A stretch of DNA of 64,000 bases from Kineosporia corallincola (GCF_018499875.1 NZ_JAHBAY010000002.1:248001-312000); one strand, 5' to 3'. Shown: positions 34,185 through 42,596, counted from the first letter of the stretch. Made by a program: numbers and translations. Notes: generated by a model not told the origin, from the sequence alone.

Positions 34185-36515
34185 ATGTCCACGCCGCCGC
34201 CCCCGAGCCCGCCCGACCCACCGGTGTCGGCGCCCTGGGGGCTGCCGGCCCCGGCAGCACTACCGGGACTGCTCACCGAGTGGGACCGCGCCCTGCGCGC
34301 CCACGAACGTCTCAAGCATGGACGCCTGCCGGCTCCCGTCGCGCAGGCGGGCTCGGTACTGCGTGAACCCGCCCCCGAGACCACGGTCGCCGCCCTGGAA
34401 CGACGCCTCGGCACCCGCCTGCCACCGGCGTACCGGACGTTCCTGCTCACCAGCGACGGAGCCCTGGCCCAGCCCGGCACCGGCGCACTGCCACAGCCGG
34501 GACTGCTGCCGGCCGCCGCGGTGCGCTGGCTGCGCGACAGCGACCCGGAGTTCGTCCAGACCCTCGTGTTCGACACCATCGCCCCGCACCCGCCGAACGC
34601 CGCCACCGGCGTCGTACACCCCGCGTTCGACCTCGACTTCAACGACCGTCCCGTGCCCGAACGCCGCTACCTCGACACCGAACGCACCAGCACCGGCCTG
34701 AAACTCGGCCACCTGCTGTACGCCCTCGACATCGGCCACGACGACAACGGCGGCCACATCCTGCTCAACCCGCTGATGGTCGGCGCGGACGGGGAGTGGG
34801 AAGCCTGGAACCTCGCAGCCCCCACCGGAACCCGGCACCGCTCCTTCACCGCACTCCTGGCCCACGACACCGGCAGGCACCGCACCCGCCTGCACCAACG
34901 CCAGAGCGAGGCCGCCGAGATCACCCACGCACTCGCCGCCGCCGAGCACATCGCCCGCGACCCCTCCGCCGGCCTGCTGAGCCGGATCGTGGCCGTGCGC
35001 ACCGTGATCCGTGCCGCCGGCCCGGGCCACCTACGGGACCTGATGCTGGAATGGGCCCACAGCCCCGACCCGGGCGTACGCCGGGTCGCCGTCGCCCACC
35101 TGGGCCCCCTGCAACCGCCCCACCCTCCCGACGACGACACCACACCCGGCCCCAGCGAACCCCACCCCAGCGTCCTGCGGCACCTGATCCGGGAACTGAT
35201 CGAGGCCACCACCGACCCCGATCCCGGCGTCCGCGCAGCAGCCCTGCCCTGGCTGGCCGCGAGCGCCGACCCGGCCGCCCGGCAGGCCGCCGTCGCCCTG
35301 CTGATCAGCCCCGACCTGGAGAGCTGGGTGATCGGCCGGGTCGGCGCCGAGGGCCGCGACGCCCTCTACGACGCCTGGAGCCTCAGCCGCCACCCCCGCC
35401 TGCTCCAGCAACTCGCGGACCTGGGGGACCGGCGCGCCGTCCCCGGCCTGATCGACGCCCTCACCACCCCCGGCACCCCTCCCGCCCAGGAGGCCCAGCT
35501 CATCCGCTGCGCAGCCGGCCCCGGCGACCCCGCACTCGTACCCGCCCTGCTCGCGACGACCGAGCGACGCACAACCCGCCTCGCCGACGTCGCCCAGACC
35601 CTGCAAAAGCTCGGCGCCCACGAAGAACACGCCCAGGTCCTCACCCGGCTCCTGCGCCGCGCCACGGCAGCCACCCTCAACCCCGACCACCCCGAAACCC
35701 CCGACCCCCCAACCACCCCCGACGAACATCACCCCCGCGACACCGCAGGCCGGCGCATCATCCGCAACAACGGCAACAACGACCCGAACCCCACCGGCAC
35801 CACACCACCCGGCCTCGAACACGCCATCTTCCAGGCCGCCCGCCTCGACCACCCCACCACCACCGCAGCCCTGATCGCCCTGTGCGAACGCGCCCCCACC
35901 CCGAGCCTGGTCCGGGCCCTCGGCTGGACCACCCACCCCGACCGGACCACAACCGCCGTCACCACCATCCTGCGAGCAGCCACCGACCCCACCACCCACC
36001 TCGCCGCCGTCGACGCCCTGGAACAGATGGCCACAACCACCACCGGCGACCGTGCCGTGTGGCCCACCTCCAACACCCTGGCCGACACCGCATCCATGAG
36101 CGCCACCGGCACCCCCACCCCACCCCCCACACTGACCCCCACCCCGGCCGCCACCGCAGCCCTCGACGCGCTCGCCACCCTGGCCGAACTCGACGACCTC
36201 GCCGCCCTACGCGCCCTGGCCCGCCGCCACGACCGCCGCGCACAACGCCCCCTGCTCGGACGACTGCGCAGCCCCGACCCCGCGCTCGCCACCCAGGCCG
36301 CCCAGGGACTCCGCGACCTGCGCGACCCCGGCAGCTGTCACACCCTCTTGCAGGTCATCACCCCGGACACCGCCCCCGACGTCCAGGCCACCGCCGCCCA
36401 CGCCCTCATCACCCTGCACAACATCCGCTCCACCGAAGCCATGAACCGCCTGGGCCGAGGCACCGACCCGGACCTGCACCGCCTCGCCGACCTGTGGACC
36501 GACACCACACCCTGA
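34185..36515 (+). CDS. SMI1/KNR4 domain protein with HEAT-like repeats
   Basis: 776 residues. After a Pro-rich start the SMI1/KNR4-like domain runs from about residue 60 (ETTVAALERRLGTRLPPAYRTFLLTSDG) to 220 (WEAWNLAAPTGTRHRSFTALL). From about 250 onward there are helical HEAT-type repeats with Asp-Pro turns (DPGVRRVAVAHLGPL, DPGVRAAALPWLAASADPA, DPALATQAAQGLRDL). Pro/Thr-rich linkers interrupt the array around 500-545. SMI1-like domains often serve as immunity proteins in polymorphic toxin systems; HEAT arrays are protein-binding scaffolds. No toxin gene is adjacent. The role here is open. Confidence 0.78.
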   Translation: MSTPPPPSPPDPPVSAPWGLPAPAALPGLLTEWDRALRAHERLKHGRLPAPVAQAGSVLREPAPETTVAALERRLGTRLPPAYRTFLLTSDGALAQPGTGALPQPGLLPAAAVRWLRDSDPEFVQTLVFDTIAPHPPNAATGVVHPAFDLDFNDRPVPERRYLDTERTSTGLKLGHLLYALDIGHDDNGGHILLNPLMVGADGEWEAWNLAAPTGTRHRSFTALLAHDTGRHRTRLHQRQSEAAEITHALAAAEHIARDPSAGLLSRIVAVRTVIRAAGPGHLRDLMLEWAHSPDPGVRRVAVAHLGPLQPPHPPDDDTTPGPSEPHPSVLRHLIRELIEATTDPDPGVRAAALPWLAASADPAARQAAVALLISPDLESWVIGRVGAEGRDALYDAWSLSRHPRLLQQLADLGDRRAVPGLIDALTTPGTPPAQEAQLIRCAAGPGDPALVPALLATTERRTTRLADVAQTLQKLGAHEEHAQVLTRLLRRATAATLNPDHPETPDPPTTPDEHHPRDTAGRRIIRNNGNNDPNPTGTTPPGLEHAIFQAARLDHPTTTAALIALCERAPTPSLVRALGWTTHPDRTTTAVTTILRAATDPTTHLAAVDALEQMATTTTGDRAVWPTSNTLADTASMSATGTPTPPPTLTPTPAATAALDALATLAELDDLAALRALARRHDRRAQRPLLGRLRSPDPALATQAAQGLRDLRDPGSCHTLLQVITPDTAPDVQATAAHALITLHNIRSTEAMNRLGRGTDPDLHRLADLWTDTTP

Positions 36516-36530
36516 CCCCGGCCACTCCCG

Positions 36531-37529
36531 TCACCCCGCCAGAAAAGCGTCCTCCACCGCCGTCGCCACACTCGCCAACCGCGACAACGTCCCCGCACCC
36601 CGGTCGTACGCCTTCGTGTTGTTCAGGCTCGCATGCCCCAGACCGTCCTGAAGACGATCGATCTGCGCCCCCGCCTGATCCAGGTAAATCGTCGCGTGCG
36701 ACGCCCGCAGCACATGCGGCGTCACATCCAGCCCCACCCGCGCCCGACGGGACACCCGCACCGTCAGGTTGTACAGATCCCAGTAACTCAACCGCCCACC
36801 CTGCGCATTCACCAGCAACGGCCCACCCGTGCGCCCGCCGACGTACTCCGACACCAGATGCCCGGTACCGGGGGACAGGGGCAGCTCCTGACGCCGTCCA
36901 CCCTTGTGCGTGACGGTGAGCGTGACGTGCCCGAAATGCTCGCGCACGTCGGCCACGTCCAGGCTCACCAGCTCCGTCGCCCGCAGCCCCCGCCCCAGCA
37001 GGATCCGCATCGCCACGTACGCCAGCGCACCGACCCCCTCGGCCGCCGCCAAGAACCTCGCCGCCTGCACACTGTCCAGCGCAGCCGTCGCCGAGAAGTC
37101 ACCACCGCGCGGACGCTTGATGTGCGCGGCGGGGGAGGAGGCCAGAATGTCCTCACCCACCAGGTACGCGTACAAAGACGACACCGCCGCCAGCTTCAGC
37201 CGGATCGTGTTCGCCGACGCCGGCCGGCCGTGGAAACCCCCGCTCGCGGCGATCTGCTGCCGCCAGTCGTCCACATCACCCCGCCGCGCCTCCAGCGGGT
37301 GCAGCGACCGGGCCCCGCAGAACCCCCGCCACTGCAACTCCGCCGTCGCATACGTCTTCACCGTGTTCTGCGCCCGCTGCGCGATCAGCCAGGCCCGCAC
37401 GAAATGCGGCCACACGTCCCCGGTCCCGACCAGGAACTCGTCGGGCACCTCCACCGGCTCCAGCTGAGAATCGAACACCTGTCCATTCTTCCAGAACCGG
37501 ACAGGAAGATCAGCGGCGCAGCAACCCAC
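36531..37529 (-). CDS. Tyrosine recombinase (XerC/D-like)
   Basis: 332 residues from ATG 37529 (overlapping the Nudix stop by 20 bp; a GTG at 37478 is an alternative). Catalytic residues: Arg in LLGRGLRATELVSLDVADV, Lys in VTHKGGRRQELPL, HxxR in TPHVLRASHATI, His in DGLGHASLNNTKAYDR, and Tyr in that same block. The N-terminal domain has RAQNTVKTYATAELQWRGFC. It looks functional. It is convergent with the SMI1-HEAT gene and downstream of a Nudix gene with which it may be co-transcribed. Confidence 0.9.
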   Translation of the reverse strand: MGCCAADLPVRFWKNGQVFDSQLEPVEVPDEFLVGTGDVWPHFVRAWLIAQRAQNTVKTYATAELQWRGFCGARSLHPLEARRGDVDDWRQQIAASGGFHGRPASANTIRLKLAAVSSLYAYLVGEDILASSPAAHIKRPRGGDFSATAALDSVQAARFLAAAEGVGALAYVAMRILLGRGLRATELVSLDVADVREHFGHVTLTVTHKGGRRQELPLSPGTGHLVSEYVGGRTGGPLLVNAQGGRLSYWDLYNLTVRVSRRARVGLDVTPHVLRASHATIYLDQAGAQIDRLQDGLGHASLNNTKAYDRGAGTLSRLASVATAVEDAFLAG

Positions 37530-37992
37530 CCACCGGCACCGGGGCCACGTGCCCGTCCGCCGGCATCGTCCGGTGCAGCGCCAGGCCGATGTCGATCACC
37601 ACCGACCGCTCCAGCTCCGGCACCTGCTCCAACGGGAACCAGCGAGCCTGATCGGTCGAGCCGTTCACCTCGTTGCGCAGAGCCCCACCGACGATCCCGA
37701 CCCGGTAGAACACCCCCACGTGATGCATCACGCCCCGCCCCGGACGCCGCACCCCGACCTGCCCCGTCCGCGAGTCGACCCCCAGCAGCCGCTCCACCCG
37801 GGCCTCGAACCCGGTCTCCTCGGCCACCTCACGCACCACCGCGTCCAGCGGATCCTCCGCGTGCTCCACCTTGCCGCCGGGAAGCGTCCAGTGATGACGC
37901 GTACGGTCGGGGGAGGCCCAGCGGGCCAGCAGAAGTTGCTCCTCCCGCACACAGACCCCGTAGGCGGCAAGACGCTGATGCTGTGCTGTCAT
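37510..37992 (-). CDS. Nudix hydrolase 1
   Basis: 160 residues. The Nudix box is complete: GGKVEHAEDPLDAVVREVAEETGF (G-x5-E-x7-REVxEETG). The first strand AYGVCVREEQLLLARW precedes it. It should hydrolyse a nucleoside diphosphate linked to another moiety; the substrate is unknown. Its start is 15 bp from a palindrome at 38007-38024. It overlaps the recombinase gene by 20 bp, so both may be expressed together. It is one of three Nudix genes within 2.2 kb. Confidence 0.88.
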   Translation of the reverse strand: MTAQHQRLAAYGVCVREEQLLLARWASPDRTRHHWTLPGGKVEHAEDPLDAVVREVAEETGFEARVERLLGVDSRTGQVGVRRPGRGVMHHVGVFYRVGIVGGALRNEVNGSTDQARWFPLEQVPELERSVVIDIGLALHRTMPADGHVAPVPVGGLLRR

Positions 37993-38006
37993 CCGACGGG
38001 TTTACC

Positions 38007-38024
38007 AGATAATCACAGTTATCT
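38007..38024. promoter_or_regulatory. Palindrome upstream of Nudix 1
   Basis: AGATAATCACAGTTATCT has 6-bp arms around a 6-nt centre, in an AT-rich stretch 15 bp before the start codon at 37992. It looks like an operator over the promoter. The binding protein is unknown. Confidence 0.55.
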
Positions 38025-38131
38025 AGGCATCAGGTGCCCAAAGTCGTTGCCCCACAACAACTTTCATCATGACCGACAGTAACGGTGGACGCCCCCCAGC
38101 AGACCGGGGGAGACCCACCTCCCACACCCCT

Positions 38132-38539
38132 TCAGTCCAGCACGCCGGCCGCCCGCAGACGATCGAACACGACCTGATCCACCGGAGCCACCCGATCCCG
38201 GTCCGCATACCCCAGCCACACCACATCCTCGATCTCATGATCCGCCCGGAGAACACCCCGGTACTCAGCCGAGTAACAGGCCATCCGAATCAGCGCCCCC
38301 GGCTCGAACCCATGAGCCTGAGCCTCGAACGTGCCCACGTGCACAGCGCTCGCCGCCACGATCGCGACGCTCAGTTCCTCCCGGACCTCACGCACCAGCG
38401 TGTCCACGTCGCTCTCACCCGCCTCACGCTTGCCGCCCGGCAGATAGAACACGTCCTTGCCCCGGGAGCGCGTACTCAGAACCGTGCCCTCGTTCAGATG
38501 AATCCAGGCGACCTTGTCCATGGCGATCATGCGATCCAC
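38132..38539 (-). CDS. Nudix hydrolase 2
   Basis: 135 residues (GTG 38539; ATG 38530 is equally possible). Nudix box GGKREAGESDVDTLVREVREELSV with the catalytic Glu set in place. The N-terminus VAWIHLNEGTVLSTRSRGKDVFYLPG is typical of MutT-like proteins. The C-terminal half includes EIEDVVWLGYADRDRVAPVDQ, as in housecleaning Nudix enzymes. It is divergent in sequence from Nudix 1, so not a recent duplicate. A 14-bp palindrome lies 58 bp upstream. Confidence 0.88.
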   Translation of the reverse strand: MDRMIAMDKVAWIHLNEGTVLSTRSRGKDVFYLPGGKREAGESDVDTLVREVREELSVAIVAASAVHVGTFEAQAHGFEPGALIRMACYSAEYRGVLRADHEIEDVVWLGYADRDRVAPVDQVVFDRLRAAGVLD

Positions 38540-38596
38540 AGTGACAGGCCGCCGGCACCCCTACAGCCCCTTCCAGCCTGCTCCCCCGAAACGCCG

Positions 38597-38610
38597 ATAA
38601 TGAACATTAT
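38597..38610. promoter_or_regulatory. Palindrome upstream of Nudix 2
   Basis: ATAATGAACATTAT is a perfect inverted repeat (ATAATG-AA-CATTAT) in the promoter region of the second Nudix gene. It differs from the palindrome of Nudix 1. Confidence 0.55.
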
Positions 38611-38659
38611 GACATTTCGCCTGCCGAAGACCTCCCCCCACCACAGATAACCGGACCCC

Positions 38660-38890
38660 TCACAACGGAGGCGCCGGCGGATTCCCCGTGTTCCGGCGCT
38701 CCACCACCTCGGTGTGCGACGTGTTCGTCCGCTGCCTGTTCAGCACCAGCGACAACACGATCGCCAGCACCCCACCCGCCATCAGGATCCAGCCGATCGC
38801 CGTCAGATCCAGATCGCTCACCCGGTCCCGCACACCGAAACTCAGGATCCCACCCACCACCAGCAACGCGATCCCACCACCTATGTACAC
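38660..38890 (-). CDS. DUF6458-type two-helix membrane protein
   Basis: 76 residues from GTG 38890, chosen because GGAGGTGG lies 7 bp upstream and the family begins at this point. Two membrane helices (VVYIGGGIALLVVGGILSF and DLTAIGWILMAGGVLAIVLS) are joined by GVRDRVSDLDL, then a hydrophilic tail with VVERRN. The pattern IGGGIxLxVxGxIxxFxVxDRVxxxDLxxxGWILMxxGV is typical of DUF6458, a small actinobacterial membrane family without known role. Confidence 0.85.
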   Translation of the reverse strand: MYIGGGIALLVVGGILSFGVRDRVSDLDLTAIGWILMAGGVLAIVLSLVLNRQRTNTSHTEVVERRNTGNPPAPPL

Positions 38891-39069
38891 GACCCACCTC
38901 CACATCGCCCCGACCACAAACCGGACAAACCACTCAGGCCCAGTGTTCAGCGCCCCCGCCCCACCGCAACTCGCCCTGCCCACCAATCCATGGACGACGA
39001 AAGCCACCCACCCACCACACCCGAGCAAGCATGATCAAGACTGTCGGTGGTGCCTGCCATGCTCGATCC

Positions 39070-39648
39070 ATGCAGCCGGACGACCTCCACACCACCATCA
39101 CCAGACTCGCCGCAGACCTCACCCCACACGACGAGATCGCCCACCAGCACCGCACCATCACCCTCGACTGGCTGGCCGGCACCCAAGACATCTACCGCCG
39201 CGCCAAACCCGCCACCCCCACACCCCACCTCGTCTCCTACTTCCTCCTCGTCGACCGCCCCGCCCGCAGCGTCCTGCTCTGCGACCACCTCAAAGCCCGC
39301 CTCTGGCTCCCTACCGGCGGCCACGTCGAACCCGGCGAACACCCCTACGCCACCGTCGAACGAGAAATCACCGAAGAACTCGGCATCACCGCCACCCCCG
39401 ACCCCGTCCACGGCCGCCGACCCTTCCTGCTCACCGCCACCCAGACCCGAGACACCCCCGAAAACCAGCACACCGACATCAGTTTCTGGTTCGCGCTCGC
39501 CGCCAGCACCACCCAGCAACTGCACCCCGACCCGGCCGAGTTCGCGGCCATCCGCTGGTGGCCGGTCAACGAGATCCGCGCCACCGACCCGGTCCGGTTC
39601 GACCCCCATCTGGGCCGCGCCCTCGATGCCCTGAATCTGGAGGCATGA
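39070..39648 (+). CDS. Nudix hydrolase 3
   Basis: 192 residues from ATG 39070 (an in-frame ATG at 39031 adds 13 poorly conserved residues). An N-terminal helical region (DLHTTITRLAADLTPHDEIAHQHRTI) precedes the Nudix domain: GGHVEPGEHPYATVEREITEELG. The preceding strand HLVSYFLLVDRPARSVLLCDH and the late ISFWFALA fit the family. It is transcribed opposite to Nudix 1 and 2. Substrate unknown. Confidence 0.88.
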   Translation: MQPDDLHTTITRLAADLTPHDEIAHQHRTITLDWLAGTQDIYRRAKPATPTPHLVSYFLLVDRPARSVLLCDHLKARLWLPTGGHVEPGEHPYATVEREITEELGITATPDPVHGRRPFLLTATQTRDTPENQHTDISFWFALAASTTQQLHPDPAEFAAIRWWPVNEIRATDPVRFDPHLGRALDALNLEA

Positions 39649-40073
39649 GTCCCCCACCCGTACGCGTCGAGATTCTGCACAGGCTGAGCGATCCCGACGA
39701 GCACTTCGGCCAGCCTCCGACCCCGGATCTGCGCCACGATGATCCGGGCCACGATGATCCGGGCCAAGTCCGGTCTCGCGCAGCCCACCGCATCGGCCGA
39801 CCTGTCCATGGCCGAGTCCCGCCGGCAAGAGTGCCTACTCCCCCGCGGCGCCGTGCTGGATGACGTGCCGGGCGCGGCTTCGGTCAGCGCGGCCAGAGGC
39901 CTGGCACAGCGCGGCGCGATGCAACCGAGCCAGGCCGAGCAGAGTTGGTTCGGCCTGGTAAAGCATGGCCGGTATGGGACCGCCTGCCGATTCGGGCATC
40001 TGCGCAGATGCCCGCCCTCGACGTCGTTGCGGGCTTGTTCTGCTGTAGGGAAGGAAGCAATTTTCGCGGAAGG

Positions 40074-40091
40074 GCCTGTTATCAAAACAGG
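40074..40091. repeat. Dispersed motif copy 4 with hairpin
   Basis: GCCTGTTATC (40074-40083) is the motif on the opposite strand. CCTGTT (40075-40080) pairs with AACAGG (40086-40091) around ATCAA, followed by TTTT, so on the plus strand this would also resemble a weak terminator. Its upstream flank CAATTTTCGCG matches the corresponding flank of copy 3. Confidence 0.6.
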
Positions 40092-40455
40092 TTTTGCTCA
40101 ACGCTTTTCATGATGAACAGAGCTCCCTGAGCGGATCAGCGAAGACTACCCCAACCTCCCACAGGAACAGCTCCGCGAACGCACCGCCCACTCCACCGCC
40201 CCTTCAGGCCGCGGACGTGCCGAGTCGACATCGCTCTCGTCAGCGTTCACCGAAATCGCCTCCCACGCCGAACGCCTCGACACCCGCCCTCGGGCAATCA
40301 CAAGCCATGACCACCGCAGTGACTGGTCTGTGCCAGCACCAGGTCGGGGCTGACGCAAAGGCCGGCTTCCTCAACCCGGTTCACGTTCCCGGCGGGTGCT
40401 CTCGGTGGACACTCCCCGAGTAACCATCGTCGTGGCGCCGTCCGTAGCGTCTTTG

Positions 40456-40500
40456 CAGTTTTGGAGTTGATCAAATCTCAATGGCATAGGCCTGTTATCA
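40456..40500 (+). repeat. Left direct repeat of the recombinase cassette (motif copy 5)
   Basis: Begins CAGTTTTGG, then TTGATC, and ends CATAGGCCTGTTATCA. The same blocks in the same order and orientation occur at 41536-41574 after the recombinase gene. The last base is 7 bp before the ATG at 40508. Confidence 0.65.
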
Positions 40501-40507
40501 TGAGAAG

Positions 40508-41497
40508 ATGCGGGCCAGAGCGGCGATTCAGTCCTACCTGAGCGTGCTTGAGCGCGCCGGTGCTTCACGATCCACCCGGAGACAACGTGAGTGGGCCCTC
40601 AGCCAGGCCGTCAATGCCGCTGCGCTCCAGCGTATCCACGGCGACGTGCCCACCGACCAGCAGGTGCGGGACACTCCCCCGGAGCAGCTGAACGACACCG
40701 GCCAGCGGGTCGAGCTGGCCGAGATCCTCAGCCCGGACTTCGCGGCCTGGTTCCTCCCCTGGGCCGCCACCGGCGTGCTCGCCCACAGCGAGGGGGCCGC
40801 CCGCAGTCAGGCCGCCTCCCGAGCCCGGGCCGCCGCACTCCGCGCTCTGGCCCAGGCACACGGCGCCGCCCCGATCACGCACACCGAACCGGCCGTCCAG
40901 CTGCGCACCCCCACCCCGATGAACGCCCGCGCCCTGCGCCACGTCGCGTTCGACCTGGTCGCCATCGACCCGCCGTCCAAGGCTGCGGTCCGGCTCAGCG
41001 CCATGCTCGCCGTCATGATCACCACTCCCCTGCGTCCGGTCGACCTGTGCCGGATGACACTGCACGACGTGGAGATCACCGACGACCAGGTCACCGTCCC
41101 CGCGCTGCCCCTGGCACCCGACCAGGCGCCACCTCCCGGGTACACCGGCCGCGAGACCCTCGACCCCGCCCTCGGCCGGCTCGTGAAGCGCTGGCTGGAG
41201 GTGCGCGAGGTCCTCGTCTCCCGCCTGGAAGGCACTCCCCCGCAGAGCTTCTGGGTCTCGGTGCGCGCCTCCCCCACCGACGAGGGCGTGATCCGCCCAG
41301 CCGGCCTGCCCCTGCACCCCCGCGGCCTGGAACGCAGCTACGTCGGCCAGGCCAAGAACTTCAACTCCGAACTCGCCGCCGGTTCCCGCCGCTCGCTCCC
41401 TCTGGGCCGTGACGGCGTCCCGGTCAGCCACCTGCCACTGTCCTTCGATCACCTGCGCCGCTCACTGCTCACACTGGCCGAGACCGACCAGATCTGA
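40508..41497 (+). CDS. Tyrosine-recombinase-like protein, C-terminally incomplete
   Basis: 329 residues from ATG 40508. The N-terminal part (IQSYLSVLERAGASRSTRRQ) resembles a SAM-like core-binding domain. The catalytic domain has an Arg I block (VMITTPLRPVDLCRMTLHDVEI) and a box II block (LSFDHLRRSLLTLAE), but the protein ends eight residues later, so the second His/Trp and the nucleophilic Tyr are missing. It may be a truncated remnant, or a regulator or partner protein. Direct repeats at 40456-40500 and 41536-41574 bracket the gene closely. The family assignment is from motifs only. Confidence 0.6.
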   Translation: MRARAAIQSYLSVLERAGASRSTRRQREWALSQAVNAAALQRIHGDVPTDQQVRDTPPEQLNDTGQRVELAEILSPDFAAWFLPWAATGVLAHSEGAARSQAASRARAAALRALAQAHGAAPITHTEPAVQLRTPTPMNARALRHVAFDLVAIDPPSKAAVRLSAMLAVMITTPLRPVDLCRMTLHDVEITDDQVTVPALPLAPDQAPPPGYTGRETLDPALGRLVKRWLEVREVLVSRLEGTPPQSFWVSVRASPTDEGVIRPAGLPLHPRGLERSYVGQAKNFNSELAAGSRRSLPLGRDGVPVSHLPLSFDHLRRSLLTLAETDQI

Positions 41498-41903
41498 GCC
41501 GGACGAAGGTCGGGTCTCTTCGTCGCTGCGGGTTTCAGTTTTGGTGGTGCGTTGATCGCGATAGCCTGTTATCAACAACTGGCGGGTGATTCTGGCCCTG
41601 ACGAGCCGATCGGTGGGGCGGGCGTTGGCGCAGCGGACGGTGAGAACCTCGGAAACCGACCGCGATTCAGCCCGGCGTGATGACGTCGGGGTCCGGCTGC
41701 ATCAGGAGCAGTGTCAGGACAGGTACCGATCCGGCGGCTCAGGCGACCGAGCAGGTGCTACGGGGCCGTGACGCGCACCGGCGGGCAGTTGCCGCCAGCA
41801 CCCCCGCTCCCCCAACACTCCCGCGCCACTCCCGCGCCACTGCACCGGTGCCGGCAGCCCGGCGCCCACCCCCGCTCCCCGTTCGCTGGCAGGATCGAGG
41901 CCC
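41498..41903. other. Intergenic region between cassette and next gene
   Basis: About 400 bp. It holds the right direct repeat (41536-41574) and then sequence rich in CCCGC blocks without a supported gene. The start of the following gene at 41904 has no obvious promoter that I could identify. Confidence 0.4.
41536..41574 (+). repeat. Right direct repeat of the recombinase cassette (motif copy 6)
   Basis: CAGTTTTGG, TTGATC, then GATAGCCTGTTATCA. It matches the left repeat block by block with a shorter spacer. Inside it GATA and TATC flank GCCTGT as a small palindrome, as at copy 7. Confidence 0.65.
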
Positions 41904-42545
41904 GTGACCGATGACGTGTACCGCTACGACGCCACCTTCCTCCAGGCCCTGCCGCCGGTCAGGAGCCTGATCGCCGAGCCGGCACTCCCGGGGCGCTGGG
42001 AGCAGGAGAGTGTGCTGGCGAAGATGTCCGTGGGGGCGCTGGCCAACCACCTGCACCGGAACGTCGAGCTGGCAGGCGCCCTGCTGACCGAGCCGACCAC
42101 GTTTCCCCTGCTCGCGGGCGGGGCGGACGAGCACTACGCACGGGCCGCCTGGGTGACCACCACCTCCCCCGACGACCCGGAGAACGACCGCGGCGACTAC
42201 GACGCCCTGGCCCGGCTCGGCGTGGAGGCGTTGCGGGAGACGACGGCGGCCACCGACGTCCATTCGCTGTTCACCGAGGGCGGCGGGCTGGATCGCGCGG
42301 GACTCCCCTGGCAGGGCTGGGCGCTGCGGCGCGACGAGTTCCTGCTGACCCGGATGGTCGAGATCGTGGTGCACACCGACGATCTCGCGCTGAGCCTGGG
42401 GGTGCCCACGCCGGAGTTCCCCGACGACGTCCTCCTGCCGGTCGTGCACCTGCTGACGCGTCTGTCGGTACGGCGTCACGGGCAGTCGGCCGTGGTCGGG
42501 GCGCTCAGCCGCCGCGAGCGTCAGCGGGTGGTCTCGGCGTTCTGA
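41904..42545 (+). CDS. Maleylpyruvate-isomerase-like (DinB-fold) protein
   Basis: 213 residues. The mycothiol-dependent maleylpyruvate isomerase N-terminal pattern is present: LPGRWEQESVLAKMSVGALANHLHRNVELAGALL, with His residues in NHLH, then RRDEFLLTRMVEIVVHTDDLALSLGV, which supplies the third metal His and the Asp. The family uses a divalent metal and often mycothiol as cofactor. The exact reaction is unknown. A long hairpin terminator follows. Confidence 0.83.
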   Translation: MTDDVYRYDATFLQALPPVRSLIAEPALPGRWEQESVLAKMSVGALANHLHRNVELAGALLTEPTTFPLLAGGADEHYARAAWVTTTSPDDPENDRGDYDALARLGVEALRETTAATDVHSLFTEGGGLDRAGLPWQGWALRRDEFLLTRMVEIVVHTDDLALSLGVPTPEFPDDVLLPVVHLLTRLSVRRHGQSAVVGALSRRERQRVVSAF

Positions 42546-42561
42546 GGCGGGCCGATTCTGT

Positions 42562-42595
42562 GGACGACGGTGGCCCGGCCGGGCCACCGTCGTCC
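42562..42595. terminator. Bidirectional terminator (34-bp palindrome)
   Basis: GGACGACGGTGGCCCGG and its exact reverse complement follow each other without spacer, between the convergent stops at 42545 and 42597. Confidence 0.88.
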
Positions 42596-42596
42596 C

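Larger units (their letters stand above)
39649..40507. other. 860-bp region without a recognised gene
   Basis: No supported gene. From about 40137 to 40345 one plus-strand frame reads ISEDYPNLPQEQLRERTAHS and continues to a stop without an initiation site, so it may be the tail of a broken gene. The region contains two copies of the dispersed motif (40074 and 40490), a hairpin at 40075-40091 and the left direct repeat of the recombinase cassette. Confidence 0.5.

Noticed and set aside
34796..36913. Second large plus-strand frame overlapping the SMI1-HEAT gene
   Set aside because: The translation is almost only Arg, Pro, His and Gly and shows no domains; it is a shadow of the real frame.
37470..37490. 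GTTCGATTCTCAG as a tRNA T-loop remnant beside an integrase
   Set aside because: No acceptor stem, anticodon arm or CCA-end pairing could be found around it, and it lies inside the recombinase reading frame.
29912..41574. A known phage or integrative conjugative element
   Set aside because: No relaxase, FtsK/TraB-like translocase, replication, capsid or terminase gene is present and no clear attachment repeats flank the whole region.
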